DNA from: Paralithodes platypus
Taxonomy: Eukaryota; Arthropoda; Malacostraca; Decapoda; Lithodidae
Reading direction: 5' to 3'
Assembly: GCA_032716605.1 (NCBI GenBank)
Contig: CM064485.1
Span: 32,081,930 to 32,145,929 of the forward strand
Length of the DNA stretch: 64,000 nucleotides
A program made the translations under genes and the position numbers. The notes below the pieces were generated by a model. The model was not told the origin of the DNA, made no database searches, and saw only the letters and a program-made list of their open reading frames with translations. Shown one piece after another: positions 54,272 through 63,995 of this stretch. How positions within the stretch are numbered: the stretch's first letter is position 1; the number at the start of each line of letters is the position of its first letter.

Positions 54272-54516
54272 CTGGGGGGAGAAAAATCCTGATATTATAT
54301 AGTGCAATATATTAATTTATGTAGAACCTAGAATTCCAAACTCGCCCAACATTATTATATAATTTATAAATTACTAACTAACTAAACAACTAACAATAAC
54401 TAAACAATAGAAATTATATTTGTACTATTGGGAAAAATCAGTCAGTAAGTCGGTACACTGCTTGTGTTGGAAGTGCGATGCTCTATGGTAGAGAAACATG
54501 CACAGTGAAAATAAAA
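54272..54516. other. Intron sequence between CARP exons
   Basis: AT-rich noncoding sequence starting with the acceptor of the 54,271 exon. Confidence 0.6.
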
Positions 54517-54520
54517 TTAA

Positions 54521-54836
54521 GGGGAGGCAGTTGGTGTTTCGAGTCGTCCTCCTCCCTCATGTTTAGCCCTATTAGTTATGAGATTTCAAAACATACGCCC
54601 CATTAGTTTGGCGTTTTCAGATATCTTGTCCCATTTCTTTGCCAATATTAAGACCTTTCGTGCCATTTAGGTGTCGATTTTTTTTCCTGGAGAGCGATAG
54701 CGAGCCTGTATATGAAGAGGAATAGGCCAGGACATTTTTCTACCGAAAAATGTACAAATTTATATCGAAGGGGGGTCTTGTGGGTGTTTTTGTTTAAAGT
54801 TTAATAGAGGCTTAGAGAGCAAACTAAACCCCCTCC
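54521..54836. mobile_element. TTAA-type MITE, copy b
   Basis: Flanked by TTAA at 54,517-54,520 and 54,837-54,840 with GGGGAGG…/…CCCCCTCC ends. The interior matches copies a (42,301) and c (56,592): ttagtttggcg, gacctttcgtgccatttagg, gagcgatagcgagcctgta, gaaaaatgtacaaattt. Confidence 0.75.
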
Positions 54837-55070
54837 TTAAGCCATTGAGCCGAACCAGTAAATTATGCTGCACAATACCATCTGAGCTCCCTTAAGACAT
54901 TCACAGTCTTTAGTGTACCGACATGTGGATGGTGAGATTGATTTCCAGTATTTCTTTGAGATAAACAATGTCATCTCAGAGTCGAGAGGGCGTCCAGGCA
55001 TTAAGCGTGTCACCATCAAAATGCGTGAGAAAAGAATAATGTAGTTTGGTCATGAGGACAGCCGGGTTAA

Positions 55071-55430
55071 GGGAGCCCACCTCGCTTTTTTTTCTCTTTC
55101 TCTCCCTCTCTCTTTGGCTTGTATCCATTCGGCCCCATTCAACCTACTATTTTAAGACGTTTACCCCTATCCAGGTGTCAATAGTTTCCTGGCGAGCGGT
55201 AGCGAGCCAGCATATATATATTTTTGTTTTGACAGCAAGCTAGATTTGTACATTTTTTGATAGAAAAATTTCTCCAGCGAAGCCGGATTTCTCCATACAA
55301 TGCTGGCTCGCTATCGCTTGCCAGGAAGAAATCGACACCTGGATGGGGATTAACGTCTTAAAACAATTGGCTGAATGGGGCCGAATGGATACAAGCCATG
55401 GAAATATATAAAAAAAGCCGGTGACCCCCC
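55071..55430. mobile_element. Foldback MITE (TTAA), copy 1
   Basis: TTAA at 55,067-55,070 and 55,431-55,434. The arms are long inverted repeats: ggcttgtatccattcggcccc … tcctggcgagcggtagcgagcc against its reverse complement further right. The whole element could fold into a hairpin of about 150-bp arms. It shares the GGCGAGCG-ATAGCGAGCC module with the non-palindromic MITEs. Confidence 0.8.
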
Positions 55431-55639
55431 TTAATGACATGTGAGGGTACTTCTTATATGTGTATAATCGGAAAGCTTGTGGAAACCTCCTTTTATACAG
55501 CATTCGAAAACAATGTTGTCTGATTCTGTTATTGGTACTTCGTAATATTATTGTTAAAAGTAATGTACAACAATCTCAGGGTGCCATTATACTTGCTTAT
55601 ATTTTGTTTATCTGTGTTATTTACGAGGATTTTTATTTC

Positions 55640-55666
55640 ATATTAACCGTCTTGGTGATGTAATGG
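55640..55666 (+). mobile_element. tRNA-SINE head, left piece
   Basis: CTTGGTGATGTAATGG, followed by TAA and then the TIR element. Together with 58,147-58,270 it rebuilds a tRNA-like head (A-box side here, B-box side there). This is the same family as 33,700-34,010, whose uninterrupted head reads GGTGTAATGATTAGAGC. Confidence 0.65.
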
Positions 55667-56160
55667 TAATGCCCCTTTCCCACTGATGCGATTTCATACG
55701 ATTTTCATCGCCGACACCAAGAAATGGGCACATTCGTGACATGTCGCAACAAAATCTTGAACCCTCGCATGATAATCGTTTGACTCGCAAGGCCTCGCAA
55801 GGGCCCTCGCGGGTCATCGCAAATGTTCGGATTGTTCAAAATTTGGGACGAGGACTTGCGAGGGGTCCGAACCCTCACAAGCATCGTCGAAAATTGCCGA
55901 GGGATCGGCGAGGCCCTCGGAGATCCTCGGCGACATCGGCGAGACATCGACGAGGGTGTCGCACGAAAAAAAAGCGTCGCCGAGAGTATACCCGCCACGG
56001 GTATACTTCGCAGCAGAGGCGTGCAAAGGACTGTGCGACGTAGATGAATGCTCGGAAAACACCTCGCCGAGGCCAAAGAGCACCTTCGGCGAGGTGGGTA
56101 AAATAAAAGGATTAGGCCTATAGTGAACCTGTCAACCATTTTTCTATGCACCTCTCGTAA

Positions 56161-56541
56161 GGGGGTTCACTTGTTTCTTTTCTCTTTCTCTCCTTTTCTC
56201 TCTTTCTCTGGCTTGTATCCATTCGGCCCCATTCAGCCAACTGTTTTAAGACGTTTATCCCCATCCAAGTATCGATATCTTCCTGGCGAGCGATAGCGAG
56301 CCAGCATTGTATGGAGAAATCCGGCTTCGCCGGAGACATTTTTCTATCAAAAAATGTACAAATTTAGCTTGCTCTCAAAACAAATATATATATGTGTTGG
56401 CTCGCTACCGCTCACCAGGAAAATATTGAAACATGGATGGGGGTAAACGTCTTAAAACAGTAGGCTGAATGGGGCCGAACGGATACAAGGCAAAGAGAGA
56501 GGGAGAGAAAGAGAAAACAAAAAAAGTGAGGTGGGCTCAAT
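56161..56541. mobile_element. Foldback MITE, copy 2 (nested)
   Basis: Same arms as the element at 55,071-55,430 (cttgtatccattcggccccattcag … gctgaatggggccgaacggatac). Left flank GTAA, right flank TTAA (56,542-56,545). Inserted inside the Harbinger-like element. Confidence 0.75.
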
Positions 56542-56591
56542 TAAGCCGTAACGTAAACATACGGCAAGTACATTGCCAATCTCCGAATTAA

Positions 56592-56949
56592 GGGGAGATG
56601 GGTCGTTTTTCTGGTCCCCTTTCTTCTTCATGGTAAACCCCATTAGTGTTTATATTTTATGACGTTCGGCCCATTAGTTTGGCGATTTTAAGACATTTCA
56701 CCCCATTTCGTTGTCAATAAAGACTTGTCGTGCCATTTAGGCGTCGAGTTTTTCCTGGCTAGCGATAGCGAGCCTGTACTATTTGAGGAACCGGCCTTCA
56801 GCCAGGATATTTTTCTATCGAAAAATGTACAAATTGATCTTGAAGGAGGGTGTTGGGGGGTGCTTTATATGCTTGATGGAGGTCTAGGGATGAAACTAAA
56901 TAAATCATAAACAAATATATAAATGAGCAAATATTACGCCCATCCCCCC
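56592..56949. mobile_element. TTAA-type MITE, copy c (nested)
   Basis: The best-preserved copy: TTAA at 56,588-56,591 and 56,950-56,953, ends GGGGAGATGGG and CCCATCCCCCC. Inserted inside the Harbinger-like element next to the foldback MITE. Confidence 0.8.
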
Positions 56950-57437
56950 TTAACCCTTATTTAGCGGCGAGCAACATAAGTCGAGTTAAATAAAGCTGGA
57001 CTATGTGGCGGCGCTCGACATAACTCGAGTGGCAATTTCAGCACGTAATGTGGCTGAGAGAGAGAGACAAGTGGTTGCAGGAGACTAGCGAGCGTATGAC
57101 TGCTCCAGACCACCGCGGCGAACCTACTGACACAAATCTCAGCTCCCTCCTCCCTCTCTCACTCGCTACATACTCAATTATGTACTGAAAGTACCGAATT
57201 ACCTGCTTTTTGCACTCGCGTTGCACGGTTATTGCAAGAAAACTATCCATCATACAAGGATCGTTATGGTGTCATTCGAAAGCTCTGTTTATGCCCTTTC
57301 AGGGATAGGTACTTGTTTTACGTTCTGGGTCTTATTTAGGCATGAAAATGATCACGTAAACAGCCCTATTTTGGCTAAAAACACCCCGCTGTGCGGTACA
57401 CATAAATAAACCGCATAGGCCGCTCGTAAGGTGTTAA

Positions 57438-57560
57438 GGGGAAACGGACTGTTTGTTTGGTCATTCATTCCTTTATTTCTTAGTTTCCTCACTAGACCTC
57501 CATCAAATTTAAAACAAAAAACTCTAGACCCCCCTTCAAGATAAATTTGTACATTTTCAA
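57438..57560. mobile_element. TTAA-type MITE, truncated inverted copy d
   Basis: It begins TTAA-GGGG and carries, in reverse orientation, the 3' part of the family (acctccatca … gaccccccttcaagataaat … gtacatttt). It stops at about 57,560 without the other end. Confidence 0.6.
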
Positions 57561-57578
57561 CGAGATGGGTATGAGGGG

Positions 57579-57780
57579 GGATCTGCTTGGTGTGGGCCAA
57601 TCGGCGCTCTGCAGACCCCCGTAATCTTGTGTTGATCTCTGACCGTTTTGGTGAGGTCAGTCCTCAAGGCATTAGTGAGTTGGGTCTATAGTTAGGCCTT
57701 GTAATTGGGATTGGGTGTGACAGGGATCTGCCTTGTGTGGGCCGATCAGCTTTCTGCAGACTCCCGTTTTCTTATGTTCT
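57579..57780. repeat. Duplicated LINE 3'-end-like sequence
   Basis: Two direct copies, 143 bp apart, of a block with GGGATCTGC-TTGTGTGGGCC and TCTGCAGAC-CCCG, ending in CTTATGTTC-like sequence (57,579 and 57,722). Such blocks resemble 3' ends of CR1/L2-type LINEs. No coding part is present. Confidence 0.4.
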
Positions 57781-58146
57781 ATGTTTGTGCAAAAAGTTTT
57801 CGGAAAATCTCGTCGAGGTATCCTCCGAACCATCGCTTAATTCGCCGAAGACGTCGCAGAACATACGCCGAGGATTCATTCATCCTTCGCATTATTTTGC
57901 AATATTTTATTCAAATGTGACAGTTCTCGCCGAGGTCATCGGCGAACCATCGCTCAATTTGCCGATGTGTCGCATAATGTCGCCGATTACATTGTATCCA
58001 TCAGCGACATCGTCGCCGAGTGTAAACTTCAGTCATCAGTTTTTAACGGTCAAAATCGTTGCGTCGCACAAATTCGTTGCGAATTGACAAAACTACGTCC
58101 TCGGCGACGAAAATCGTATGAAATCGCATCAGTGGGATAGGGGTAT

Positions 58147-58270
58147 TAGAGTGTTAAACACAATCTGTGTGTGATAACCCAGGTTCGAATCCCGGTGGAT
58201 CACATTTATGCTTTCATGAATTTAATTGGAGGTGTTTGGTGTTGGGGTAAAATTAATAAAATATAGATTA
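58147..58270 (+). mobile_element. tRNA-SINE, right piece (B box and body)
   Basis: Continues the head from 55,640-55,666: TTAGAGTGTTAAACAC, an exact B box GGTTCGAATCC (58,182-58,192), then GATCACATTTATGCTTTCAT. The minus copy at 33,785 shares this order. Confidence 0.7.
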
Positions 58271-58274
58271 TTAT

Positions 58275-58745
58275 TATTAGGGGTTCGTCCCCTACGGGGA
58301 ACCCCTATTGTAATCATTAAACCCGGTTTTTCATCCAAATTCTTCTTACGCACGGTTTCGACGCAATAACTCCAGAACCGCTTTTTGGATCGGGATCAAA
58401 CTTTCACAAGAGGTGCGTTTTTGTATTGGGCAACTTTTGATAATGCTAAACATCCGGCATGGCGGCCAAACAGGTCCGTGGCAGCCGATTTCCCGAAAAA
58501 CTTGACGCCTAAATACCGTCTCTCCCACTCATAGGAAATGACTGGGCTTTGGCATACGGACTCCCCTACTAATGCTCCGCAAATGTTATAGAGAAGGTTT
58601 TGCTTTTGCACGTGGGGGTTTTTCCGGCAATCTTGAAAAAAACTCGAATTCCACTTAAAATTCCACATCTTGAAAACTACGCCGATGATCAAAGCCATGC
58701 TTGCGTAGTTGGGTGAGGCTCGCGATTCCGAACGTTTTGATAACA
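58275..58745. repeat. Unclassified repeat block starting with a GGGGTTC hairpin
   Basis: It opens with GGGGTTCGTCCCCTACGGGG and AACCCC, which can fold back on itself. About 430 bp of unusually even base composition follow. The minus-strand 116-codon frame has no known domain. I recall similar 'GGGGTTCGTCCC…GGGAACCCC' starts in repeats of other marine invertebrates but cannot verify this here. Confidence 0.35.
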
Positions 58746-59385
58746 AAAGAATATAAATGGGTGGAATAGTTTGGCCGCAGCATTGAAAACTGTCTATTCT
58801 TAAATGACTTTAAAATCGTATTCGCTACCCACACAAAGTTTACCTTCTACAGTCTATAGGCTTCCACGCATCCCCCAGTTTTGCTTAATAACATAATCTC
58901 TTTATTATTCAGATCTATTATTTTTTTTGTATTTAACTCTCTCAAAACAGTTCGAGTCCCTACGAATTCCAGCAATTATTTAGCCAACCTACCTATACAT
59001 ACCTACCCTACCAAATAATAACGATAATTCAAATTTATTTTTGGTGAATGACAGAGTATTGGCTAAGGTTTTTAACAATTCCTCCCTTTGCCAAATGCTT
59101 TGTTTAATAACAATGATATGGACCTTTAAAGTTTTAGCAATTGCCTGTGTGACTTACCCTGTCCTTCCTTCCTACCTCCCTCCTCCCTCATATCTATGAT
59201 GATGATGATGTCTAGCAAATGTATCAACAACCACTCTAGTGAACTTTCGGTATTTAGTTTATTCAGCTTAATACTATTTATCCACATAAAATAGAAACCT
59301 ATCACGATTTTTGTCTAATACAACCATAGACAGTGATATTACATATTATTTGAACATGATGTCGAATTTAGCAGTTGCTGTTTAC
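58746..59385. other. Intron sequence between CARP exons
   Basis: AT-rich noncoding sequence with a short GAT/ATG repeat near 59,198-59,210. It ends at the donor of the 59,386 exon. Confidence 0.55.
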
Positions 59386-59471
59386 CTTGAACAGTAATGA
59401 CAGAACCGAAAGCTTCTCTTGCCGTGTAGTACTCAAAGAAAGCAGGGTTACTTAAGCCGGCCCATACCGAA
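59386..59471 (-). CDS. Carbonic-anhydrase-related protein (CA10/11-like), upstream exon (tentative)
   Basis: An 86-bp open block with AG acceptor (TTGGTAACAG) and good donor (AAG followed by GTAAAC). It encodes SVWAGLSNPAFFEYYTAREA and then FGSVITVQ, leaving one G that joins GG of the 54,271 exon to make Gly. This matches the alpha-CA segment before the active-site exon: a short strand with G-x-x-NP, then I-x-x-x-G leading to the LLP-type loop. Similarity is modest, so the assignment rests mainly on strand, phase and position. If it is right, the intron to the next exon is 5,114 bp and holds the Harbinger-like element. Confidence 0.6.
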
Positions 59472-61255
59472 CTGTTACCAAGTCAGAGATTCAGAGGTAA
59501 CTTTCACAATGCATTATAACCCTAGACAGACACCAATATACCACTAAATCATACAAATATCACTACAAAAAGATAGGAAAATATTATATTAATGTCCTAG
59601 GTATTTGAAATTATGCAAATGAGTAAAATGCATTATGATATAATGATAATGGCATTGATTAGTATCTGGCAAAGGTGTTGCACTATAATTTTCTGAATGT
59701 ATGCGAACTTCGGAGTATTTATCCAATTAATATACACATCTATCACTATTTAAATTTAATACAACCATACACAGTGCTATTACATATTATTTGAACATAA
59801 TATAGGATGGTCTTTCCTTTAAACCATTTTCTATATCTATTCACGAAAAATATAGGCCTAGCCTAGGCAGCGCTACCGGTAGGTACGAATTTAGCAGTTC
59901 GAATTTTGATTGAGAGTGGGATTAGGCCTAGGCCTAGCCTAGGGCTTAACATGGGATACTGTTTGGGGGTTGGGAATAGGCTCAGGCTGCTTTAGGCCTA
60001 ATTAGGTAAAAATAGTCAAATCGAGACAATTGCACAGCCAACATAGGCTAGCCTATTTATAGGCTACCTTTCATTACTGCAGTTAAGCACAAACTTATTT
60101 TACAATGGAAAATAATGCATGAGGAGGGCTGGGTAGGCCTATTAGTATTTTGTGAAATAACTTAAATTAGGTTAGGCTATAGTATACTTCATTAGGTTAT
60201 TAGGCCTAAGAGAAAACAGGCCTAGGCCTAGCTTAATTTTATTTCACTGCTCAACATATTTTTTTTTATTTTTGCTGTTGAGTTCTGCATAGGGCTATAT
60301 TCAGGTAGGCTTGGGTTTTAGTAAAATTGCATTAGGCTAGGTTACATATTTTTACTTCTATTGGAAAGCACAGGCCTACACAATAGTACACATGTTGGTT
60401 CAATGTTAGTTTAATACCACGAATTTTATTGATATATTTGAAGATAAATATTGAATCTATATGCTCTAAAGATCATAAGAAAATGTGTTTTAACCCTCGG
60501 CAAAACCTAATAAAAAAGTATGGTACTAACATTTATTTTTCGTAACAAGGTTGTCAATACGGTACTTCCAGTTTTCGACAGCTCTAAAGATCATATGAAA
60601 ATGTGTTAAACCCTCGGAAAAACCTAATATAAACGTATGCTACTAGGCTAAAATTTTATTTTCGTAACACGGTTGTCAATACGGTCCTTTCCCGTTATCA
60701 ATCTACAATCAAAGCTGAACATTGCAGAGTAAACACCGTAGACTTCATCGACTTTTCTTTCACCGTATAATCGACAGCCAATTTTTTTTTTTTTTTTTTT
60801 TTACTAAGGGATTAGTACTCAACCAGCGGGCCCCCACCCATAATACTAGGTTAGGTTAGGTAAGGTTGTTAGGTTAGGCTAATGTCTTTTCAAATCACTA
60901 TCGGGGAACAACATCGATCGATAGGCCTTATGGGGAAAATAGGTTTTCCCGAGATTTCTAATTAATTACAAACACTATATATTGATGCAAATAAACAATT
61001 TTGTTTATAAAAAACACTCGGAAAATTCGTGGTATTGAAATAACATTTTTCCCACATGTTAAAGAATTTAGCATAGCCTACCACAATTTAGCCTAGACTG
61101 AAAGAACAAACAAAAATAGGCTAGGCTAATTGCAGCTAAATAATTTAGCCTAGCCTCCACAATTTAGCCTAGACTGAAAAAACAAACAAAAATAGGCTAA
61201 TTGCAGTTTTGGTAAGAGTTGTAGTTGTGGGCATACCAAAAGCTTTGTTTATATA
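59472..61255. other. Noncoding sequence with dispersed GGCCTA words
   Basis: No exon or known element. TAGGCC/GGCCTA words become frequent from about 59,858. A T-run lies at 60,783-60,803. Further 5' exons of the host gene were looked for on the minus strand and not found. Confidence 0.5.
60847..60877. repeat. Short interstitial TTAGG-type telomeric repeat
   Basis: AGGTTAGGTTAGGTAAGGTTGTTAGGTTAGG-like sequence: about five TTAGG units with interruptions. TTAGG is the ancestral arthropod telomere repeat. It is short and degenerate, so it may be chance. Confidence 0.5.
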
Positions 61256-61500
61256 GCCTAGTCGCACGCTCGCAGTTAGGCCTACATTCGCTTCTAATTT
61301 AACTGCTGGGGTAAACTTGGTAAAGCCACCCTCAATCCGCCGGCCGGTAACAAAACAATTTACCCAACGCCTGGCCGTGGGATACAATAATGGGTTGAAG
61401 GGGCTTTATCCCCCTATGACTTCTTGTCATCATCATATATATCACCAGCAGGGGCAAATAACCACAGTCAAATTAGACGCGAATGTAACTGCGAGCGTGC
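61256..61500. mobile_element. Foldback element with GTCGCACGCTCGCAGTTA ends
   Basis: Inverted arms of about 40 bp: GTCGCACGCTCGCAGTTA … CATTCGC … TCTAATTTAACTG at the left, with the reverse complement at 61,468-61,502. The centre (gacttcttgtcatcatcatatatat … ccagcaggggcaaata) recurs at 61,910-61,970, so it is one of a family. Confidence 0.6.
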
Positions 61501-61859
61501 GACTACGTAAATAAAGGGGACGATAGACCCGCTAACACAACTCTTAACGCATTTTTTCCTAATGTATTAGATTGTTTTATATTTAAGACTTCAAAAGTTG
61601 AAAGATGACAATTTTATGGTTTATTTTAGGCTATACAAAAACATTTGCTTTGTAACTTAGATACTCATATTTATGCTTATAATTGCAGTACGAGTGGGTT
61701 TTTTCTTTTTATATGCAGGCCTAGGCTAAACAAATGTTAGTTTTTGTTTTATAGGCTAAACTAGGCTGAATTTATGCTAATAAATATTAATTGGAGGGAG
61801 CAAATATGTCAAGGAATAGCCTAGATGTGGAAATTTACAGCCAATTTGCTGTAGCCCTT

Positions 61860-63207
61860 TTTGAGATACAGAGGTTAGAGATCGTTGGATACAATAATAT
61901 GTTGAGGGGGTCAATCACCCCCCATGACATATTGTCATCATCATATATATTGCCAGCAGGGGGCAAATAGCCTAGGCCTAGCCTAACTACAACAAAAATC
62001 GCCGTCAAAATAGACGCGAACTTATATTAACTACGGCGATCGACCATTGCCCGCACCGGCCGTCCCCCGGTTATTGTTGAGGTCCTGAGGAACCGTATGA
62101 CTTTGACGAGCTCTTCCCTCCGCAGTCTTCGCATCCCATATATCGTCGTACGGTACCTCTTCCCCTCCACATCCTACATCTGGTCGTCCTACATATGCCT
62201 CCTAAGCCTCGCCTCGTCCTGTCACTGAGCATGTGGATGGGCGTCCCTTTCTGGCTTCAAAGATGGATTCCTTCCGACAGCTCCTACTGGATTGTCTGGG
62301 GTTGGTTGATAAGGGCACCTCGCTTCAAGACATTGCTCTGGCCCTAGTACCGTACTGCGGTTTGTAGGTCTCTGGTTCGCCACCTGATGACCTGCTATTG
62401 GGTTGTTGCCTTTACAGTGTTACGGTTCTACGAATGACCTAGAGTGAAAGTGACACGGTGGTGAATTTTAACCTTAACTATAAACTAATTTAATTGTGAC
62501 ATAGGATCTCCGCGACTACGGTAGGGCCGGAGCGGGCAAGTATTCGCCTGAGGTTGCCCTTAACCCCCAAGACAAGACAAGACAAAATTCTAGTGCTGGT
62601 TTTACTCAGATTTTGTGAGTTTTAATTTAGCCTAGCCTAGGCCTAAGAGTTCAGAAGATTTGCAAAATGCACCCCATACTAGCCTACCCATAGCCTAATA
62701 GGCCTAGTGATTCTTCTTTGGCAGACCACCCACAAATTTTCATATAGCCTAGGCCTAGGCTAGCCTAAGTTCTGGAATGCATGTTGGAATAGCCTTCCTA
62801 TAAACTGTAGGCTAGGCTACTTCCTTTTAATTTAAGTTTGATTCTTTGGAAAATCTATTAGGCCTAGACCAGGCAGGAAAGTAACATTTAAAATTACGTG
62901 TAAAAAGTCGCCCATAAACGGCGGGCCGCTATGTTATTGTAATTTGGGAGCTTATTTCGTCTGTTGATTGACTTTGTCCTTAATTGGGGATCCTATGAAT
63001 TAGCACAGATGATGATGACTTACCGTACATCATAATACGTGATGGGCCGACGTGGGGGGGCAGAGCCGCAGAGACCCCCTCAACATATTTTGTGTCCCAC
63101 AGTAACTTTTAATGGGATGGATGTAGTTACCGGGTGTACGGTCGTCATGTTTACATAGGGCGATCGCCGCGGTTAACTTCGTGTCTATTTTGACGGCGAT
63201 TTTTTTC
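61860..63207. mobile_element. Related foldback/TIR pair enclosing other sequence
   Basis: ATCGCCGTCAAAATAGACGC at about 61,994 and its near reverse complement at about 63,163-63,200 face each other. The left side is preceded by the central block shared with 61,256-61,500; the right side has the matching ccccctcaacatatttt. Either one 1.2-kb element or two inverted copies. The relationship is clear, the boundaries are not. Confidence 0.4.
62040..62590 (+). other. Possible retroelement fragment with ACAAG tail
   Basis: GC-richer than its surroundings, ending in a CAAGA pentanucleotide run (about 62,566-62,583). It has a short open stretch (about 62,228-62,366, containing MDSFRQLLLDCLGLV) without a domain I recognise. 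The tail suggests a retroelement 3' end. Confidence 0.3.
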
Positions 63208-63394
63208 GGCATATTTCATTTTATTCACTTCCTTTTATATTTAGGCTATAATCTAGCTTTGGCACGACAATAACCCTAACCTAGTCTCTCTTAAAGATTC
63301 TTCTAATCTTCCAGTAGCCTATAGCCTAATTTAGGTCATTTTTAAAGGCACACAATTAAATGGTTGGTATTTTAAACGACACTACTGCAGCATT
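63208..63394. other. Noncoding spacer
   Basis: AT-rich, with further TAGGC words. Nothing recognised. Confidence 0.5.
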
Positions 63395-63995
63395 ATGAGA
63401 AACAATTTATTATTATGTTCTATCCAACAACCAACTCTACTCCTAAAATCGATTAATGAAATATTACAAACACATGTGGCAGTCCGTGGAGTCGAACCCA
63501 GGATGCTCACACCGAATATCAACACCTTATACATTGCACCACGAAGGCAGTTAAAGAATGGTGGACACTGCCTACGATTTATTATGCAACTTCGAATCCT
63601 GCATATCAATCTAAGCATGTACACACATCCCAACTGCAACTCACGTAGGCTATGCATATGTGAATGGAAAGAGCAATTAATGGGGCCTTAACCACTAGGG
63701 AAGGCCTCTCGATAAATTACTCCTGAACCAATATCAATTATTATGTTCTATCCAACAACCAACTCTACTCCTAAAATCGATTAATGAAATATTACAAACA
63801 CATGTGGCAGTCCATGGATTCGAACCCAGGATGCTCACACCGAATATCAACACCTTATACATTGCACCACGAAGGCAGTTAAAAAATGGTGGACACTGCC
63901 TACGATTTATTATGCAACTTCGAATCCTGCATATCAATCTAAGCATGTACACACATCCCAACTGCAACTCACGTAGGCTATGCATATGTGAATAG
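63395..63995 (-). mobile_element. SINE-type repeat duplicated in tandem (328-bp offset)
   Basis: Two nearly identical copies (63,409 onward and 63,737 onward; matching points 63,421 and 63,749). Each carries, on the minus strand, a B box (GGGTTCGACTCC in the first, GGGTTCGAATCC in the second) with an A-box-like TGGTGCAATGTATAAG. Sequence on both sides aligns with 33,700-34,010. The second copy is cut by the window end. Mirror-image ORFs on both strands come from the duplication and are not genes. Confidence 0.75.

Larger units (their letters stand above)
55667..58146. mobile_element. Harbinger-like non-autonomous TIR element with nested MITEs
   Basis: The terminal inverted repeats are about 47 bp: CCCCTTTCCCACTGATGCG… at the left (from about 55,669) and its near-perfect reverse complement at the right (to about 58,144). 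Both inner flanks are unusually rich in TCG/CGA words (55,700-56,100; 57,780-58,140). Target bases TAA (left) and TTA (right) fit the 3-bp TWA duplication of PIF/Harbinger elements, assuming one base change. Nested inside are a foldback MITE (56,161-56,541), a TTAA MITE (56,592-56,949), a MITE piece (57,438-57,560) and LINE 3'-end-like sequence (57,579-57,780). No transposase domain is visible. Confidence 0.65.

Noticed and set aside
55705..56151. Arg/Ser-rich ORFs on both strands at 55.7-56.1 kb
   Set aside because: Overlapping open frames arise from the TCG/CGA-biased inner flank of a TIR element; no domain is visible.
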